Origin: Spirosoma terrae
GTDB taxonomy: Bacteria > Bacteroidota > Bacteroidia > Cytophagales > Spirosomataceae
NCBI RefSeq assembly: GCF_010435915.1
Contig: NZ_JAAFZH010000004.1
Location: 62,001-126,000, forward strand
Length of the DNA: 64,000 nt
Direction of reading: 5' to 3'
The notes below the pieces were generated by a model, which saw nothing but the letters and a program-made list of their open reading frames with translations, ran no database searches and had not been told where the DNA came from. The translations under genes were made by a program, and so were the position numbers. Shown here one piece after another: positions 45,451 through 54,466 of the stretch. Within the stretch, counting starts at the first letter, position 1; every line of letters begins with the position of its first letter.

Positions 45451-46710
45451 TTAAGCCAACTTCGCCGGTGTATGGTAACCACGCCGTACCATCTGAATGT
45501 TGACAATGCAACGGATCAGCAAAGTCAGCGGAAAAATTACGTCAAATCCGCCCGGAATCCTGGACAGAAAAATTCCCAGCAGAATCAAGATGGACACAAC
45601 GCTAAAATACGTAGTCCGGCGTCGCGCCGTTGCCGATGCGCGCGTCGCCCAGAAAATCAGTGGCAGGTGAAACGGTAACAGGTAGAGTAACGTTGGGTTC
45701 CAGGCCGTTACGCCATCGTCGCGAATCAACCACATCACAAAACCCAGCCAACCCCACAAACCTGCTACCCCAAACAGCACCAGGTCAAGCCAACGATCTA
45801 CTTTTCCGGCAACCATATACCGACGAATCGTAAATACCGCAATAACAACACCCAGGATGGTAAACACTACGTCGGGATCAAGCAGAAAAGGCACCTGCTT
45901 CCGAAAGCCTTTCTGCCCCGCAAACAGGGTTTGTTCACTACGTACCAACGGCAGAACTTGCCCATTCGCCTGACGTAGCGTCGATTTGGCAAACTGATCG
46001 TGTACTTCGTTGGGCAGGTACATGGCCAGCCAGCCATCGGTTTGTTCATCAGCGGCTTTGCCTATGGCCAGATTCATACCTAACTGATACCAGGGTTGTT
46101 CGCCCAGGTAATCGTTCATCAGGTTCCGATACGATTTCCCCGTTTTTACGTTCCGCGTCGGAATCGTTAGGCTATCACCACATGCCTGAACGATCATATC
46201 CCGTGGCCGGGTGGCGCAGTTATCGTAGTAAAACTTATATCGATATTCCCGATTTTCGGGCAGGCTGTTTTTTTCCAGGGCCATGAACAACTCCTGACGC
46301 TGCGTCAGCGACAGATTCAACAATTGCTCACGAATGCTTCGGTTGTTTTGCTGATAATACCACATCACCTGATACAGATTATGAACCGACAGGTAATACG
46401 GCAGTGTCCCTCTCAGGAATTTGATGATAAAGTAATCGGCCCGGTAGTCGAAACCACCATAGCTGTAGTCTCTGTCCAGCCCCAGGGTTGGGTCGACTAT
46501 CCGAATTTCGGTATGCCCAAACGAGGATGAAATATCGTCGTTACCTGGTCCATAGGTAATCAGACTGACCTGCGAAGACGGCGAGAGTTTCAACCCCATC
46601 AAGGAAGTTTGAGCCACCGCCGACTGACCGAAACCGATGAGCAACATCATCAGCAAACTGTAGTACCAACCTCTGTTTTGCCGATTGTTTCTGGGTTTTC
46701 GATTAGTCAT
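45451..46710 (-). CDS. DUF4105/Lnb-domain membrane protein
   Basis: From ATG at 46710 (MTNRKPRNNRQ) the product has 419 residues; another ATG at 46719 is three codons upstream. A signal peptide or first helix (about 15-35) is followed by a periplasmic domain to about 270 that contains SSFGHTEIRIVD and YKFYYDNCATRPRDMI, the histidine and cysteine pattern of the DUF4105 (now also called Lnb N-terminal) family. About five membrane helices follow. The family has been linked to lipoprotein N-acylation in Bacteroidetes, which lack some of the usual enzymes; this is recalled knowledge, not seen in the sequence. The start overlaps the 3' end of rsmI by eight bases, so translation may be coupled. Confidence 0.75.
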   Translation of the reverse strand: MTNRKPRNNRQNRGWYYSLLMMLLIGFGQSAVAQTSLMGLKLSPSSQVSLITYGPGNDDISSSFGHTEIRIVDPTLGLDRDYSYGGFDYRADYFIIKFLRGTLPYYLSVHNLYQVMWYYQQNNRSIREQLLNLSLTQRQELFMALEKNSLPENREYRYKFYYDNCATRPRDMIVQACGDSLTIPTRNVKTGKSYRNLMNDYLGEQPWYQLGMNLAIGKAADEQTDGWLAMYLPNEVHDQFAKSTLRQANGQVLPLVRSEQTLFAGQKGFRKQVPFLLDPDVVFTILGVVIAVFTIRRYMVAGKVDRWLDLVLFGVAGLWGWLGFVMWLIRDDGVTAWNPTLLYLLPFHLPLIFWATRASATARRRTTYFSVVSILILLGIFLSRIPGGFDVIFPLTLLIRCIVNIQMVRRGYHTPAKLA

Positions 46711-47428
46711 CGTCCTCATCGTCGTCGTTGTATCTACTCTCTTTTTTTCGTTCTTTTTCACTTTTTCCACCCTGAACGCAAACAACAATTTCACCTTTTA
46801 TGGTTTTTTGGCCAAAATACGTAATAAGTTCCGATAAGGTGCCACGTTGCGTTTCTTCGAACAGTTTGGTCAATTCACGCGAGACGCTGGCTTGCCGATC
46901 AGCCCCAAAAACGTCGGCAAACTGTTGCAGCGTTTTGAGTAATCGATGGGGCGATTCATAAAATATCATTGTTCGCTCTTCTGTGACGAGTTCGCCCAGC
47001 CGAGTCTGGCGTCCTTTTTTATGCGGCAAAAACCCTTCGAACGTAAATCGATCATTGGGCAAACCAGAATTAACCAGTGCCGGTACAAAAGCGGTTGGTC
47101 CAGGCAGGCATTCTACCGGAATCTCGTTCTTAATACATTCGCGAACCAGCAGAAATCCAGGATCAGAAATACCGGGCGTACCGGCATCCGACACCAGCGC
47201 CAGCGTTTTCCCTTCTTTCAACTGATTGATCAGCCGCTGAACAGTCTGGTGTTCGTTGAAAATATGGTAGCTATGAAGCGGTTTACTGATAGCGAGGTGG
47301 CGGAGTAAGACGCCCGAGGTTCGGGTATCTTCGGCCAGAATGGCATCAACGCTTTGCAGGATTTTTACGGCCCGTAACGTAATGTCGTCGAGATTACCAA
47401 TTGGCGTTGGCACTAAGTACAGTTTCAT
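46703..47428 (-). CDS. rsmI: 16S rRNA (cytidine(1402)-2'-O)-methyltransferase RsmI
   Basis: From ATG at 47428 (MKLYLVPTPIGNLDDITLRA) the product has 241 residues. Diagnostic parts are VPTPIGNLDDIT, DAILAEDTRTSGVLLRHL, HIFNEHQTV, LVSDAGTPGISDPG, LPGPTAFVPALVNSGLPNDR and EGFLPHKKGRQTRL, then IFYESPHRLLKTL and VSRELTKLFEE. It methylates the ribose 2'-hydroxyl of C1402 of 16S rRNA at the ribosomal P site, using S-adenosylmethionine. The C-terminal tail (KSEKERKKESRYNDDDEDDD) is charged and probably flexible. A start at 47458 would add 10 residues before the conserved motif and was rejected. Its last bases overlap the downstream DUF4105 gene. Confidence 0.95.
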   Translation of the reverse strand: MKLYLVPTPIGNLDDITLRAVKILQSVDAILAEDTRTSGVLLRHLAISKPLHSYHIFNEHQTVQRLINQLKEGKTLALVSDAGTPGISDPGFLLVRECIKNEIPVECLPGPTAFVPALVNSGLPNDRFTFEGFLPHKKGRQTRLGELVTEERTMIFYESPHRLLKTLQQFADVFGADRQASVSRELTKLFEETQRGTLSELITYFGQKTIKGEIVVCVQGGKSEKERKKESRYNDDDEDDD

Positions 47429-47560
47429 ACCACAAATTAACGGCCAAGCCGTGGTCAATTACAAAAACTTCATCAATCGGTATAGAATGTAGGGTCGGCA
47501 TCTTTATAGACTACTTTTCGGTTTCAGTAAAACTCACCGATTCCTAACCTATTCGTCTTT

Positions 47561-48631
47561 ATGAAAATGCTACGTTTCTGTACCGTATATGCCTTCCTGT
47601 GCTTTTCGTTACTGACTATACTTTCTCCAGGATCAGCTATTGGTCAACGATGGACCGCTCAACAAGCCAACGACTGGTATAAAACGCAACCGTTTCTGGT
47701 CGGGGCCAATTTTATTCCCAGCACCGCAATCAATCAACTGGAAATGTGGCAGGCCGATACGTTCGACCCTACGACCATCGACCGCGAACTTGGCTTTGCC
47801 GCCAGTATCGGCATGAATTGTATGCGGGTGTTTCTGCACAATCTGGTTTGGGAGCAGGACGCCGAAGCCTACAAAAAACGTATTGACCAGTTTTTGCAGA
47901 TTGCCGACAAGCACCACATCAAAATCATGTTTGTGCTGTTTGATTCCTGCTGGAACGATGAGCCTAAACTCGGTAAGCAACCAGCCCCCGTAACGGGCAA
48001 ACATAACTCCGGCTGGGTTCGTGGCCCCGGCACCAAACGGCTTTTCGATTCACGTACCTGGGGTGGGTTGGAACAATACACCAAAGGCGTTTTGGCTGCT
48101 TTTGGCAAAGACAAACGCATTCTGGCCTGGGACCTATTCAATGAGCCTACAAACAGCGGCTACAACGATGCGGTACTTCCACTGCTGACCAAAACCTTTA
48201 CCTGGGCACAATCTGTACGTCCGTCGCAGCCTATAACGGCTGGCCAGTGGCACGACCATCCGCTTTCTAACAAACTTATGTTCGACCAGTCTGATATCAT
48301 TACGTTTCACAACTACCTGGAGGCCGAAAAGCTGGAAGCACAGATTCTGGAATTACAAAAACTCGGTCGGCCCCTTATTTGTACGGAATATATGGCCCGG
48401 ACACGTAACAGTACGTTCCAAACCTGTTTACCTGTTTTCAAGAAATATAAAGTCGGAGCCATCAACTGGGGATTGGTCAAAGGTAAAACGAACACGATTT
48501 ATGCCTGGGATGCCCCAATGCTTAGTGGCGAAGAACCTAAGGTCTGGTTTCATGACATTTTTCGACCCGATGGTTCCGTGTTTGACGCCGAAGAGACAGC
48601 CGTCATCAAAGATATGACGGGCAAAAAATAG
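47561..48631 (+). CDS. GH5-like glycoside hydrolase, exported
   Basis: The 356-residue protein has a signal peptide (about 1-28, cleaved near AIGQRW) and a TIM-barrel resembling glycoside hydrolase family 5: GFAASIGMNCMRVFLHNLVW, IMFVLFDSCWND, RILAWDLFNEPTNSGYNDAV with the acid/base glutamate after asparagine (N-E-P), VRPSQPITAGQWHD, SDIITFHNYLE and LICTEYMARTRNSTFQ with the candidate nucleophile glutamate. Such enzymes hydrolyse beta-mannans, glucans or xylans; specificity is not visible. It is the first plus-strand gene of the carbohydrate region, 193 bp before the sigma-factor gene, and may be separately expressed. Confidence 0.83.
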   Translation: MKMLRFCTVYAFLCFSLLTILSPGSAIGQRWTAQQANDWYKTQPFLVGANFIPSTAINQLEMWQADTFDPTTIDRELGFAASIGMNCMRVFLHNLVWEQDAEAYKKRIDQFLQIADKHHIKIMFVLFDSCWNDEPKLGKQPAPVTGKHNSGWVRGPGTKRLFDSRTWGGLEQYTKGVLAAFGKDKRILAWDLFNEPTNSGYNDAVLPLLTKTFTWAQSVRPSQPITAGQWHDHPLSNKLMFDQSDIITFHNYLEAEKLEAQILELQKLGRPLICTEYMARTRNSTFQTCLPVFKKYKVGAINWGLVKGKTNTIYAWDAPMLSGEEPKVWFHDIFRPDGSVFDAEETAVIKDMTGKK

Positions 48632-48672
48632 GTTCGGCTCTCGAACCGTACTGCATCGGTCTGTGTCTACAA

Positions 48673-48737
48673 ACCTCATTTGTTATAAAAGTCTGCCATT
48701 TCCTACAGCAAGGTTGGCCTTTTAGTGCAAATGAGGT
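48673..48737. repeat. Inverted repeat in the gap before the ECF sigma gene
   Basis: Arms 48673-48682 and 48728-48737 (10 bp, perfect) enclose about 45 bases. The 194-bp gap also holds a short GGTTCG/CGAACC hairpin right after the GH5-like stop codon. The rest is AT-rich and should contain the sigma-gene promoter. Confidence 0.4.
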
Positions 48738-48825
48738 CTGTTCCATCGATCCATTCGTCAAACTAATTGTATTTTGCGCATCTTTAATTAAGTTTATCTA
48801 ATTAAAGCGCACGATGCGTGCGTAG

Positions 48826-49458
48826 TTGTTTGTAGCAACAGTGGCCAATCTTCCAACTTCTCTGGTGAATGCTTCCGATCAGCAACTCTGGCATTATCTG
48901 CGCCAAGGGGATGAGTCGGCATTTACAGCAATTTTTGAGCGATACCATCGCACGCTATACAACTACGGCAGTAAGCTTACCGCCGATTCGTCGCTGATTG
49001 AAGATGCCATTCAGGAAGTTTTTATCGACATCTGGCGTATGCACGCGACGTTGTCGGCCGATATTAACTCGATAAAATTTTACTTATACCGATCGCTACG
49101 TCGTCGTATCCACCGGATGCAGGAAAAATACCATTCCGACGAACGTATCGACGAGGTGGCAGACGAAGCCACTACGCCAATCTCGGCTACTGAAGAGTCA
49201 ATACAGATTGAGCAGGAATCCCGGGTGTTATTACACAAACGAATACAGGAGTTAATTACTAACTTACCCAAACGGCAGGCCGAAGCCCTGACGCTTTATT
49301 ATTTCGACGACTTTAGCATTCATGATATTGCCCAGATCATGGATGTTAACGAAAAATCGGTTCGCAATTTCATTCACCGCGCCCTCACTTCGCTCCGGCA
49401 GAACCGGAACTGGCTCATTGGATCTCTACTGATTCTCTGGCTGTTAATGAGCCTGTAA
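48826..49458 (+). CDS. ECF-type RNA polymerase sigma factor
   Basis: The roughly 205-210-residue protein has a sigma-70 region 2 (DESAFTAIFERYHRTLYNYGSK, DAIQEVFIDIWR, about 25-90) and region 4 (ELITNLPKRQAEALTLYYFD, IHDIAQIMDVNEKSVRNFIH followed by RALTSLRQ, about 140-195), ending with a hydrophobic segment (WLIGSLLILWLLMSL) that is unusual for a soluble sigma factor. It is the sigma component of the FecI/FecR-type system that senses SusC/TonB signalling. No in-frame ATG lies at the start: the frame is closed by TAG at 48823, so translation must begin at TTG 48826 or GTG 48841. The FecR-like anti-sigma gene follows after 115 bp. Confidence 0.88.
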   Translation: MFVATVANLPTSLVNASDQQLWHYLRQGDESAFTAIFERYHRTLYNYGSKLTADSSLIEDAIQEVFIDIWRMHATLSADINSIKFYLYRSLRRRIHRMQEKYHSDERIDEVADEATTPISATEESIQIEQESRVLLHKRIQELITNLPKRQAEALTLYYFDDFSIHDIAQIMDVNEKSVRNFIHRALTSLRQNRNWLIGSLLILWLLMSL

Positions 49459-49573
49459 AATTTTTAGAAAAATTTCCCTCTAAAAAAGAGGTCAATTGCC
49501 TGATCCGTGCTTCTTTTTATATGAAAGGCAAAAAAGTTCTATTACGTCTTGTGTAGATCCCCTTTTCTAACCA

Positions 49574-50698
49574 ATGAAACAAGCCTTCTACTCTCTGATT
49601 GATTTTCTGGAAGATTCAGACTTTGTTAGCTGGGTAAAGTATCCCGATGACGTGAAGGATACGTACTGGCGGCATTTTCTGGAGCAATATCCGGCAAAGA
49701 AACCAGTTGTTGAAGCCGCCCGACAGTATGTTTTAGCATTAGTTGAACAGACAGGCCAGCAATTGCCTACCGAAGCGCAGAGCCAGTCGATGCGGGAGGT
49801 TATTCAGCAACACCTCCAGGACGACCGTCGGGCCATACCGTTCGTCAAGACGAGCCGGAACAACTGGCGCTGGCTCCAGATCGCAGCCACCGTTACGTTG
49901 GTAGTTGGTTTAGGCATCGGTGGCTACTGGTATACGAATCAGGAAAAACCTTCGGTAGGGTACCAGCACTTCACAAAATCTGCTTCGCCGAAAACAGCCC
50001 TTAGCGTAGCCCGAAATGATGACGATAAACCCTTAACGATCTCCTTAAGTGATGGCAGTTCAGTTGTGCTTCAACCCGGCAGCCGTTTGAGTTATCCTAA
50101 CAAGCTTAAACAAAGGGAAGTGTATCTGGAAGGGAAAGCCTTTTTTGAAGTTGTGAAAGACCCGAGTAGGCCGTTTATCGTCTATACGCGCGGAGTTGCC
50201 ACGAAGGTACTGGGAACCAGTTTTTTCGTTAATGCACCCGCGTCCGATCAACCCATCAAGGTGGCAGTTAAGACTGGAAAAGTAGCCGTTTATTCGTTAG
50301 ACCCAGACGAGTCGAAAGCGCCAGAACCAACGGGCCCTGAACTCACTGGCATGGTTTTAACCCCTAACCAAAGTGCTGAATACCGAACCGATAGCCATGA
50401 GTTAGTACGCGGAACCGACACACTCTCCACCTTTGCAGAACCTGGCACGCTGGCAGTGGCGCGGCAATCGTTCGACTTCGACGAAACCCCCATTCCCGAC
50501 GTGTTTCAAACACTGGAAAAAGCCTACGGTGTCGATATCGTATATAAAGAACCCATACTGGGGAAATGCTCCCTCTCAGCTACGTTGATTGGCCAGCCTT
50601 TTCACGAAAAACTGTCGGTCATCTGCAAAGCACTGGAAGCAAACTATTCCATTCAGGGCAATCAGGTTTTTATTACCGGTGGGCATCGTTGTCAATAA
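49574..50698 (+). CDS. FecR-like anti-sigma factor
   Basis: The 374-residue protein has a cytoplasmic N-terminal part (about 1-95; FVSWVKYPDDVKDTYWRHFL), one membrane helix (about 97-115: WRWLQIAATVTLVVGLGIG), a FecR domain in the periplasm (TALSVARNDDDKPLTISLSD, GKAFFEVVKDPSRPFIVYTR, GVATKVLGTSFFVNA) and a C-terminal DUF4974-like region (FDFDETPIPDVFQTLEKAYG, VDIVYKEPILGKCSLSATL). It holds the sigma factor and releases it when the STN domain of SusC reports ligand in the outer membrane. It sits between the sigma gene and the SusC gene as expected. The gap to SusC is 206 bp. Confidence 0.92.
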   Translation: MKQAFYSLIDFLEDSDFVSWVKYPDDVKDTYWRHFLEQYPAKKPVVEAARQYVLALVEQTGQQLPTEAQSQSMREVIQQHLQDDRRAIPFVKTSRNNWRWLQIAATVTLVVGLGIGGYWYTNQEKPSVGYQHFTKSASPKTALSVARNDDDKPLTISLSDGSSVVLQPGSRLSYPNKLKQREVYLEGKAFFEVVKDPSRPFIVYTRGVATKVLGTSFFVNAPASDQPIKVAVKTGKVAVYSLDPDESKAPEPTGPELTGMVLTPNQSAEYRTDSHELVRGTDTLSTFAEPGTLAVARQSFDFDETPIPDVFQTLEKAYGVDIVYKEPILGKCSLSATLIGQPFHEKLSVICKALEANYSIQGNQVFITGGHRCQ

Positions 50699-50763
50699 CC
50701 TTATACTATTCCTAACCTTTTAACTTTTTTAACGATTAATGAGCGCTCCCATCCAATAAAAAA

Positions 50764-50791
50764 GGTCAGCCATGTTCCCGCATAGCTGACC
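50764..50791 (+). terminator. Hairpin between fecR-like and susC genes
   Basis: GGTCAGC (50764-50770) pairs with GCTGACC (50785-50791) around a 14-base loop, in the 206-bp gap. It could end the sigma/anti-sigma transcript or act as a leader hairpin. The T-run needed for intrinsic termination is absent. Confidence 0.4.
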
Positions 50792-50904
50792 CCTATAACT
50801 CCCCTATTTTCTGACCTGACAAGCCGAAGCCATTCACTGACAATGAATGACATAGGGGGGACTTTGTCGAATTTTTCGTTCACCCAACAAATCAGTACAA
50901 ATGT

Positions 50905-53900
50905 ATGAAAAAACTGCAACTGGCACATGACAGTCTTCTAACAATCATGCGTATCACCCTTATCCAATGGTTTCTGGTCTGTGCGTTGGCCGGGATTTCC
51001 TGGGCGCATGACGGGAAGGCCCAGCAGCTACTTCTTGATCAAAAAGTTACGATTCTGATTGAAGGTCAGAACGTAAAGAAAGTATTGCATCAAATCGAAA
51101 AGCAGGTTGAAGCCCGTTTCGTTTTCAGCTCCCAGATCATTCAGTCAGACCGTAAAATATCGGTACGTAGTCAGGCCGAACCGCTTGCCGACCTGCTCAA
51201 TCGGATTTTAAAACCTCTGTTGCTAACGTATGAAGTTAGCGGTAACAATATCATTATCAGACCTGATCGTCCTGACAAAGCGATGATCGATGAAAATCCT
51301 CAGGCTTCGTTGTCAACTGCGCCCGAAACTATATTTCGTACTGTTTCAGGCACCGTAACGGACCAGACGGGCGAAAGTTTACCCGGTGTCAACGTACTTG
51401 TGAAAGGAACTCAAAAAGGTACATCAACCGATGCCGATGGCAAATTCCGAATCGATTTAGCGGACAACGAAACAACATTGGTTTTCAGCTTTGTCGGGTA
51501 TGTCAAACAGGAGATCGTAGTTGGCAATCAAAACGTAGTCAGTGTCATTTTATCGGCCGATACCAAGTCGCTGAACGAAGTAGTCGTGGTTGGTTACGGC
51601 ACACAAAAACGGTCGGACGTAACCGCGGCAATTGCATCGGTGCCCTTGGGAGAAGTGAAAGATATGCCCGTTTCGAACGTAGCAACGGCCTTACAGGGTA
51701 AAATCCCAGGAGTGGTTATTCAACAGAGCAGCGGAGCACCGGGAAGTGCGCCAGCCATTAAAATTCGCGGGTTTGGCTCTATCAGTGCGGGTAACTCGCC
51801 ATTAGTGGTCGTAGATGGAAACATCGTTGGGGCTAATGTATTTGGCCTGTTGAGCAGTATCGATATCGAAAGTATCGACGTATTGAAAGATGCTTCTTCA
51901 ACCGCTATTTACGGGTCGAAAGGATCGAATGGCGTATTGCTCGTCACTACAAAGCGGGGGAAAGCAGGTCGGGTTAATGTCAATTTCGACGTATATACAG
52001 GGTTTCAGGAAGTAACGAAGAAAATCGACCTGCTCAACTCACAGCAATACGCCGAATTTGCCAAAGAAGCAGCTAACACAGCCTACGTAGAGAATGTACC
52101 GGGGGCCAAAGCCACCGACCCAAACAGTGTCCGTCCAGCCAGTTACCTGCGCTATCGATACCCACGGGGCGACCTGTTCGATTGGTTCAACTACGATGAC
52201 CCAACCAAAGTAGCGAATCTGCCCTATACCGATTTCCAGGATCTGATCTTCAGAAAAGCGAAGATGAGTAGCTACCAGTTATCTGTTTCTGGCGGCAACG
52301 AAAAAGTGCGCTATCTGGTGAGTGGCAGCTATTTAAAACAGGACGGTGTCATCCTCAAATCGACACTTGACCGGTACATTTTTCGGGCTAACGTAGAGGC
52401 CAATCTGCTACCAAAACTAAAGGTTGGGTTTAACCTGAATCCCTCGTTCCGTTCACAACAGGAAGTCATTGCTGAGGGGCAATGGTTTAATGGCGGCATT
52501 ATTACGGCGGCACTAGCGGCCGTACCTATGGCTCCCATTTATGCCGCTGATGGTTCCTACTCTTCTCAACTGGCCCTGGCTGCGCCTTACAACCTGCCAG
52601 GTGTTACAAATCCATTGGCCAACATCACGGAGTACAACAGTCCGTTTCAGTCCGCTAACTTACTCGGAAACAGCTACGTTGAGTACGGCTTTCTAAACAA
52701 CTTTACGTACCGCATCTCGGGGAACGCCAACTTTAGCACCAACCGACGTAATACCTACCGCACCTCACGAATGCCGTTGAGTAATCTGCTCCCTCCTACC
52801 ACGGCCACCGGAACGGCTTACTCCGATCAGGGAATCAACTTGCTGTTCAACCAGGTATTGACCTATAACAAGTCGATTAAAAACGTCCACAATTTCGAGG
52901 CTTTGGTTGGGATGGAAACCACTACGTCGAAAGTTGAATCGAGCAGTACGTCGGCCAGTGCTTTTCCGAACGATGTGGTTGAAACGCTGAACGGTAGTGC
53001 ACAGGGATCAACCACCACCGCCTGGTCCTTCAGAACCGAGAATGCGTCGGTATCGTATTTTGCCCGCGCCAACTACAATTACAAAGGGAAATACCTGGCC
53101 AATTTATCAGTACGTCGGGATGGCTCATCCATCTTCGGGTCCGAGAATCGGTGGGGTACCTTTCCGGCGGGATCGCTGGGATGGCGGGTTAGTGAAGAAC
53201 CGTTCATGCGTAGCCTGAACCAGATTTCCGAAACCAAGCTCCGGGTTAGTTATGGTCTTTCGGGCAACAATGCGTTTGCCGACAACTACCCCTATGTTTC
53301 TATCCTCCGCCCCGACAATTACAGCTTCAACAATACGTTGGTCAACGGATTGGCCCCAGCTACACTGGCCAATTCGCGGCTGGGTTGGGAAAAGAATCAG
53401 CAGTTTGATTTAGGTATCGATGTGGGCCTTTTCAACAACCGCATTTACCTGATTGCCGATTACTACCACCGGATTACGAAAGACCTGCTGTTGTCGGTAA
53501 ACGTACCCTCGCTCACCGGTTTTACCACGGCCTACAAAAACATCGGTAAGATGGAGAATAAAGGCTGGGAATTCGCGATCAACACCCGCAACACCACCAA
53601 AGGTATTGTCTGGAACACCACAGCAAACCTGTCGTTCAACCGGAATAAAGTCCTGGCTCTCGGCCCCACCGGCGACCCTATCCGAACAACCAGTGGCAGC
53701 ATCAGCGAAATCAACATTACGCAGATCGGCGCACCCATTGGCAGTTTCTACGGCTATAAGCAAATCGGCATTTTCCAGAATCAGGCCGACTTAGACGCGC
53801 ATCCACACGACGTTACGTCTCGTCCGGGGGATGTTAAATACGCTGATGTTGATGGGGACGGTAAAATCACGGCAAACGACCGGACAATCATTGGCAATAA

Positions 53901-54408
53901 CCAGCCCGATTTCATTTATGGCCTTACCAATACGTTAAGCTATAAAGGGTTCGATCTGAGCATCAACATTCAGGGAGTACAGGGCGCAAAGGCCCTCAAT
54001 TTAGGTCGGCGTTTTTTCGACAACGTCGAAGGCAATCAGAATCAGCTGACCACGGTACTGGGCCGCTGGCGTTCGGAAAGCGATCCCGGCGACGGTAAGA
54101 CACCGCGCGCCAATGCCCGGACAACGGGGATCAACAACGTAGTATCGTCGCGCTGGGTGGAAGATGCCAGTTACCTGCGTATTCAGAACATTAGCCTGGG
54201 CTACAAGCTGCCAACAGAGCTGATCAATAAAGCCAAAATTCAGCAGGCCCGTATTTACGTTTCGGCCCAGAACCTGTATACCTGGACTAAATACCTGAAC
54301 TACAACCCGGAGGTGAGCAATTACGAAGGACCGCTTTCGGCAGGCATCGACTACGGTACGTATCCACTGGCCAGAACGATCACGGTTGGTATCAACGTAG
54401 GATTCTAA
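50905..54408 (+). CDS. SusC/RagA-family TonB-linked outer-membrane protein with STN domain
   Basis: The 1,167-residue protein has a signal peptide, then an STN domain (ILIEGQNVKKVLHQIEKQVE ... NNIIIR, about 40-125) that links it to the FecR-like anti-sigma, a carboxypeptidase-like regulatory domain (SGTVTDQTGESLPGVNVLVK, about 145-220), the SusC plug motif SLNEVVVVGYGTQKRSDVTA, a plug (VIQQSSGAPGSAPAIKIRG, VVDGNIVGANVF) and a C-terminal barrel ending in hydrophobic GINVGF. It imports oligosaccharides across the outer membrane with the SusD-like lipoprotein encoded next, using TonB energy. An internal ATG near residue 15 could also serve as start. The barrel substrate is not predictable from sequence. 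Confidence 0.95.
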   Translation: MKKLQLAHDSLLTIMRITLIQWFLVCALAGISWAHDGKAQQLLLDQKVTILIEGQNVKKVLHQIEKQVEARFVFSSQIIQSDRKISVRSQAEPLADLLNRILKPLLLTYEVSGNNIIIRPDRPDKAMIDENPQASLSTAPETIFRTVSGTVTDQTGESLPGVNVLVKGTQKGTSTDADGKFRIDLADNETTLVFSFVGYVKQEIVVGNQNVVSVILSADTKSLNEVVVVGYGTQKRSDVTAAIASVPLGEVKDMPVSNVATALQGKIPGVVIQQSSGAPGSAPAIKIRGFGSISAGNSPLVVVDGNIVGANVFGLLSSIDIESIDVLKDASSTAIYGSKGSNGVLLVTTKRGKAGRVNVNFDVYTGFQEVTKKIDLLNSQQYAEFAKEAANTAYVENVPGAKATDPNSVRPASYLRYRYPRGDLFDWFNYDDPTKVANLPYTDFQDLIFRKAKMSSYQLSVSGGNEKVRYLVSGSYLKQDGVILKSTLDRYIFRANVEANLLPKLKVGFNLNPSFRSQQEVIAEGQWFNGGIITAALAAVPMAPIYAADGSYSSQLALAAPYNLPGVTNPLANITEYNSPFQSANLLGNSYVEYGFLNNFTYRISGNANFSTNRRNTYRTSRMPLSNLLPPTTATGTAYSDQGINLLFNQVLTYNKSIKNVHNFEALVGMETTTSKVESSSTSASAFPNDVVETLNGSAQGSTTTAWSFRTENASVSYFARANYNYKGKYLANLSVRRDGSSIFGSENRWGTFPAGSLGWRVSEEPFMRSLNQISETKLRVSYGLSGNNAFADNYPYVSILRPDNYSFNNTLVNGLAPATLANSRLGWEKNQQFDLGIDVGLFNNRIYLIADYYHRITKDLLLSVNVPSLTGFTTAYKNIGKMENKGWEFAINTRNTTKGIVWNTTANLSFNRNKVLALGPTGDPIRTTSGSISEINITQIGAPIGSFYGYKQIGIFQNQADLDAHPHDVTSRPGDVKYADVDGDGKITANDRTIIGNNQPDFIYGLTNTLSYKGFDLSINIQGVQGAKALNLGRRFFDNVEGNQNQLTTVLGRWRSESDPGDGKTPRANARTTGINNVVSSRWVEDASYLRIQNISLGYKLPTELINKAKIQQARIYVSAQNLYTWTKYLNYNPEVSNYEGPLSAGIDYGTYPLARTITVGINVGF

Positions 54409-54466
54409 CCCTAAGCCAACTGTAATTCAGACATTAACGATCTAACACAGCTTACTACGTCTCACG

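Noticed and set aside
48670..48790. Promoter TAnnTTTG before the ECF sigma gene (TATTTTG near 48770)
   Set aside because: The element is one base short of the consensus and no matching upstream TTTG at the right spacing was found.
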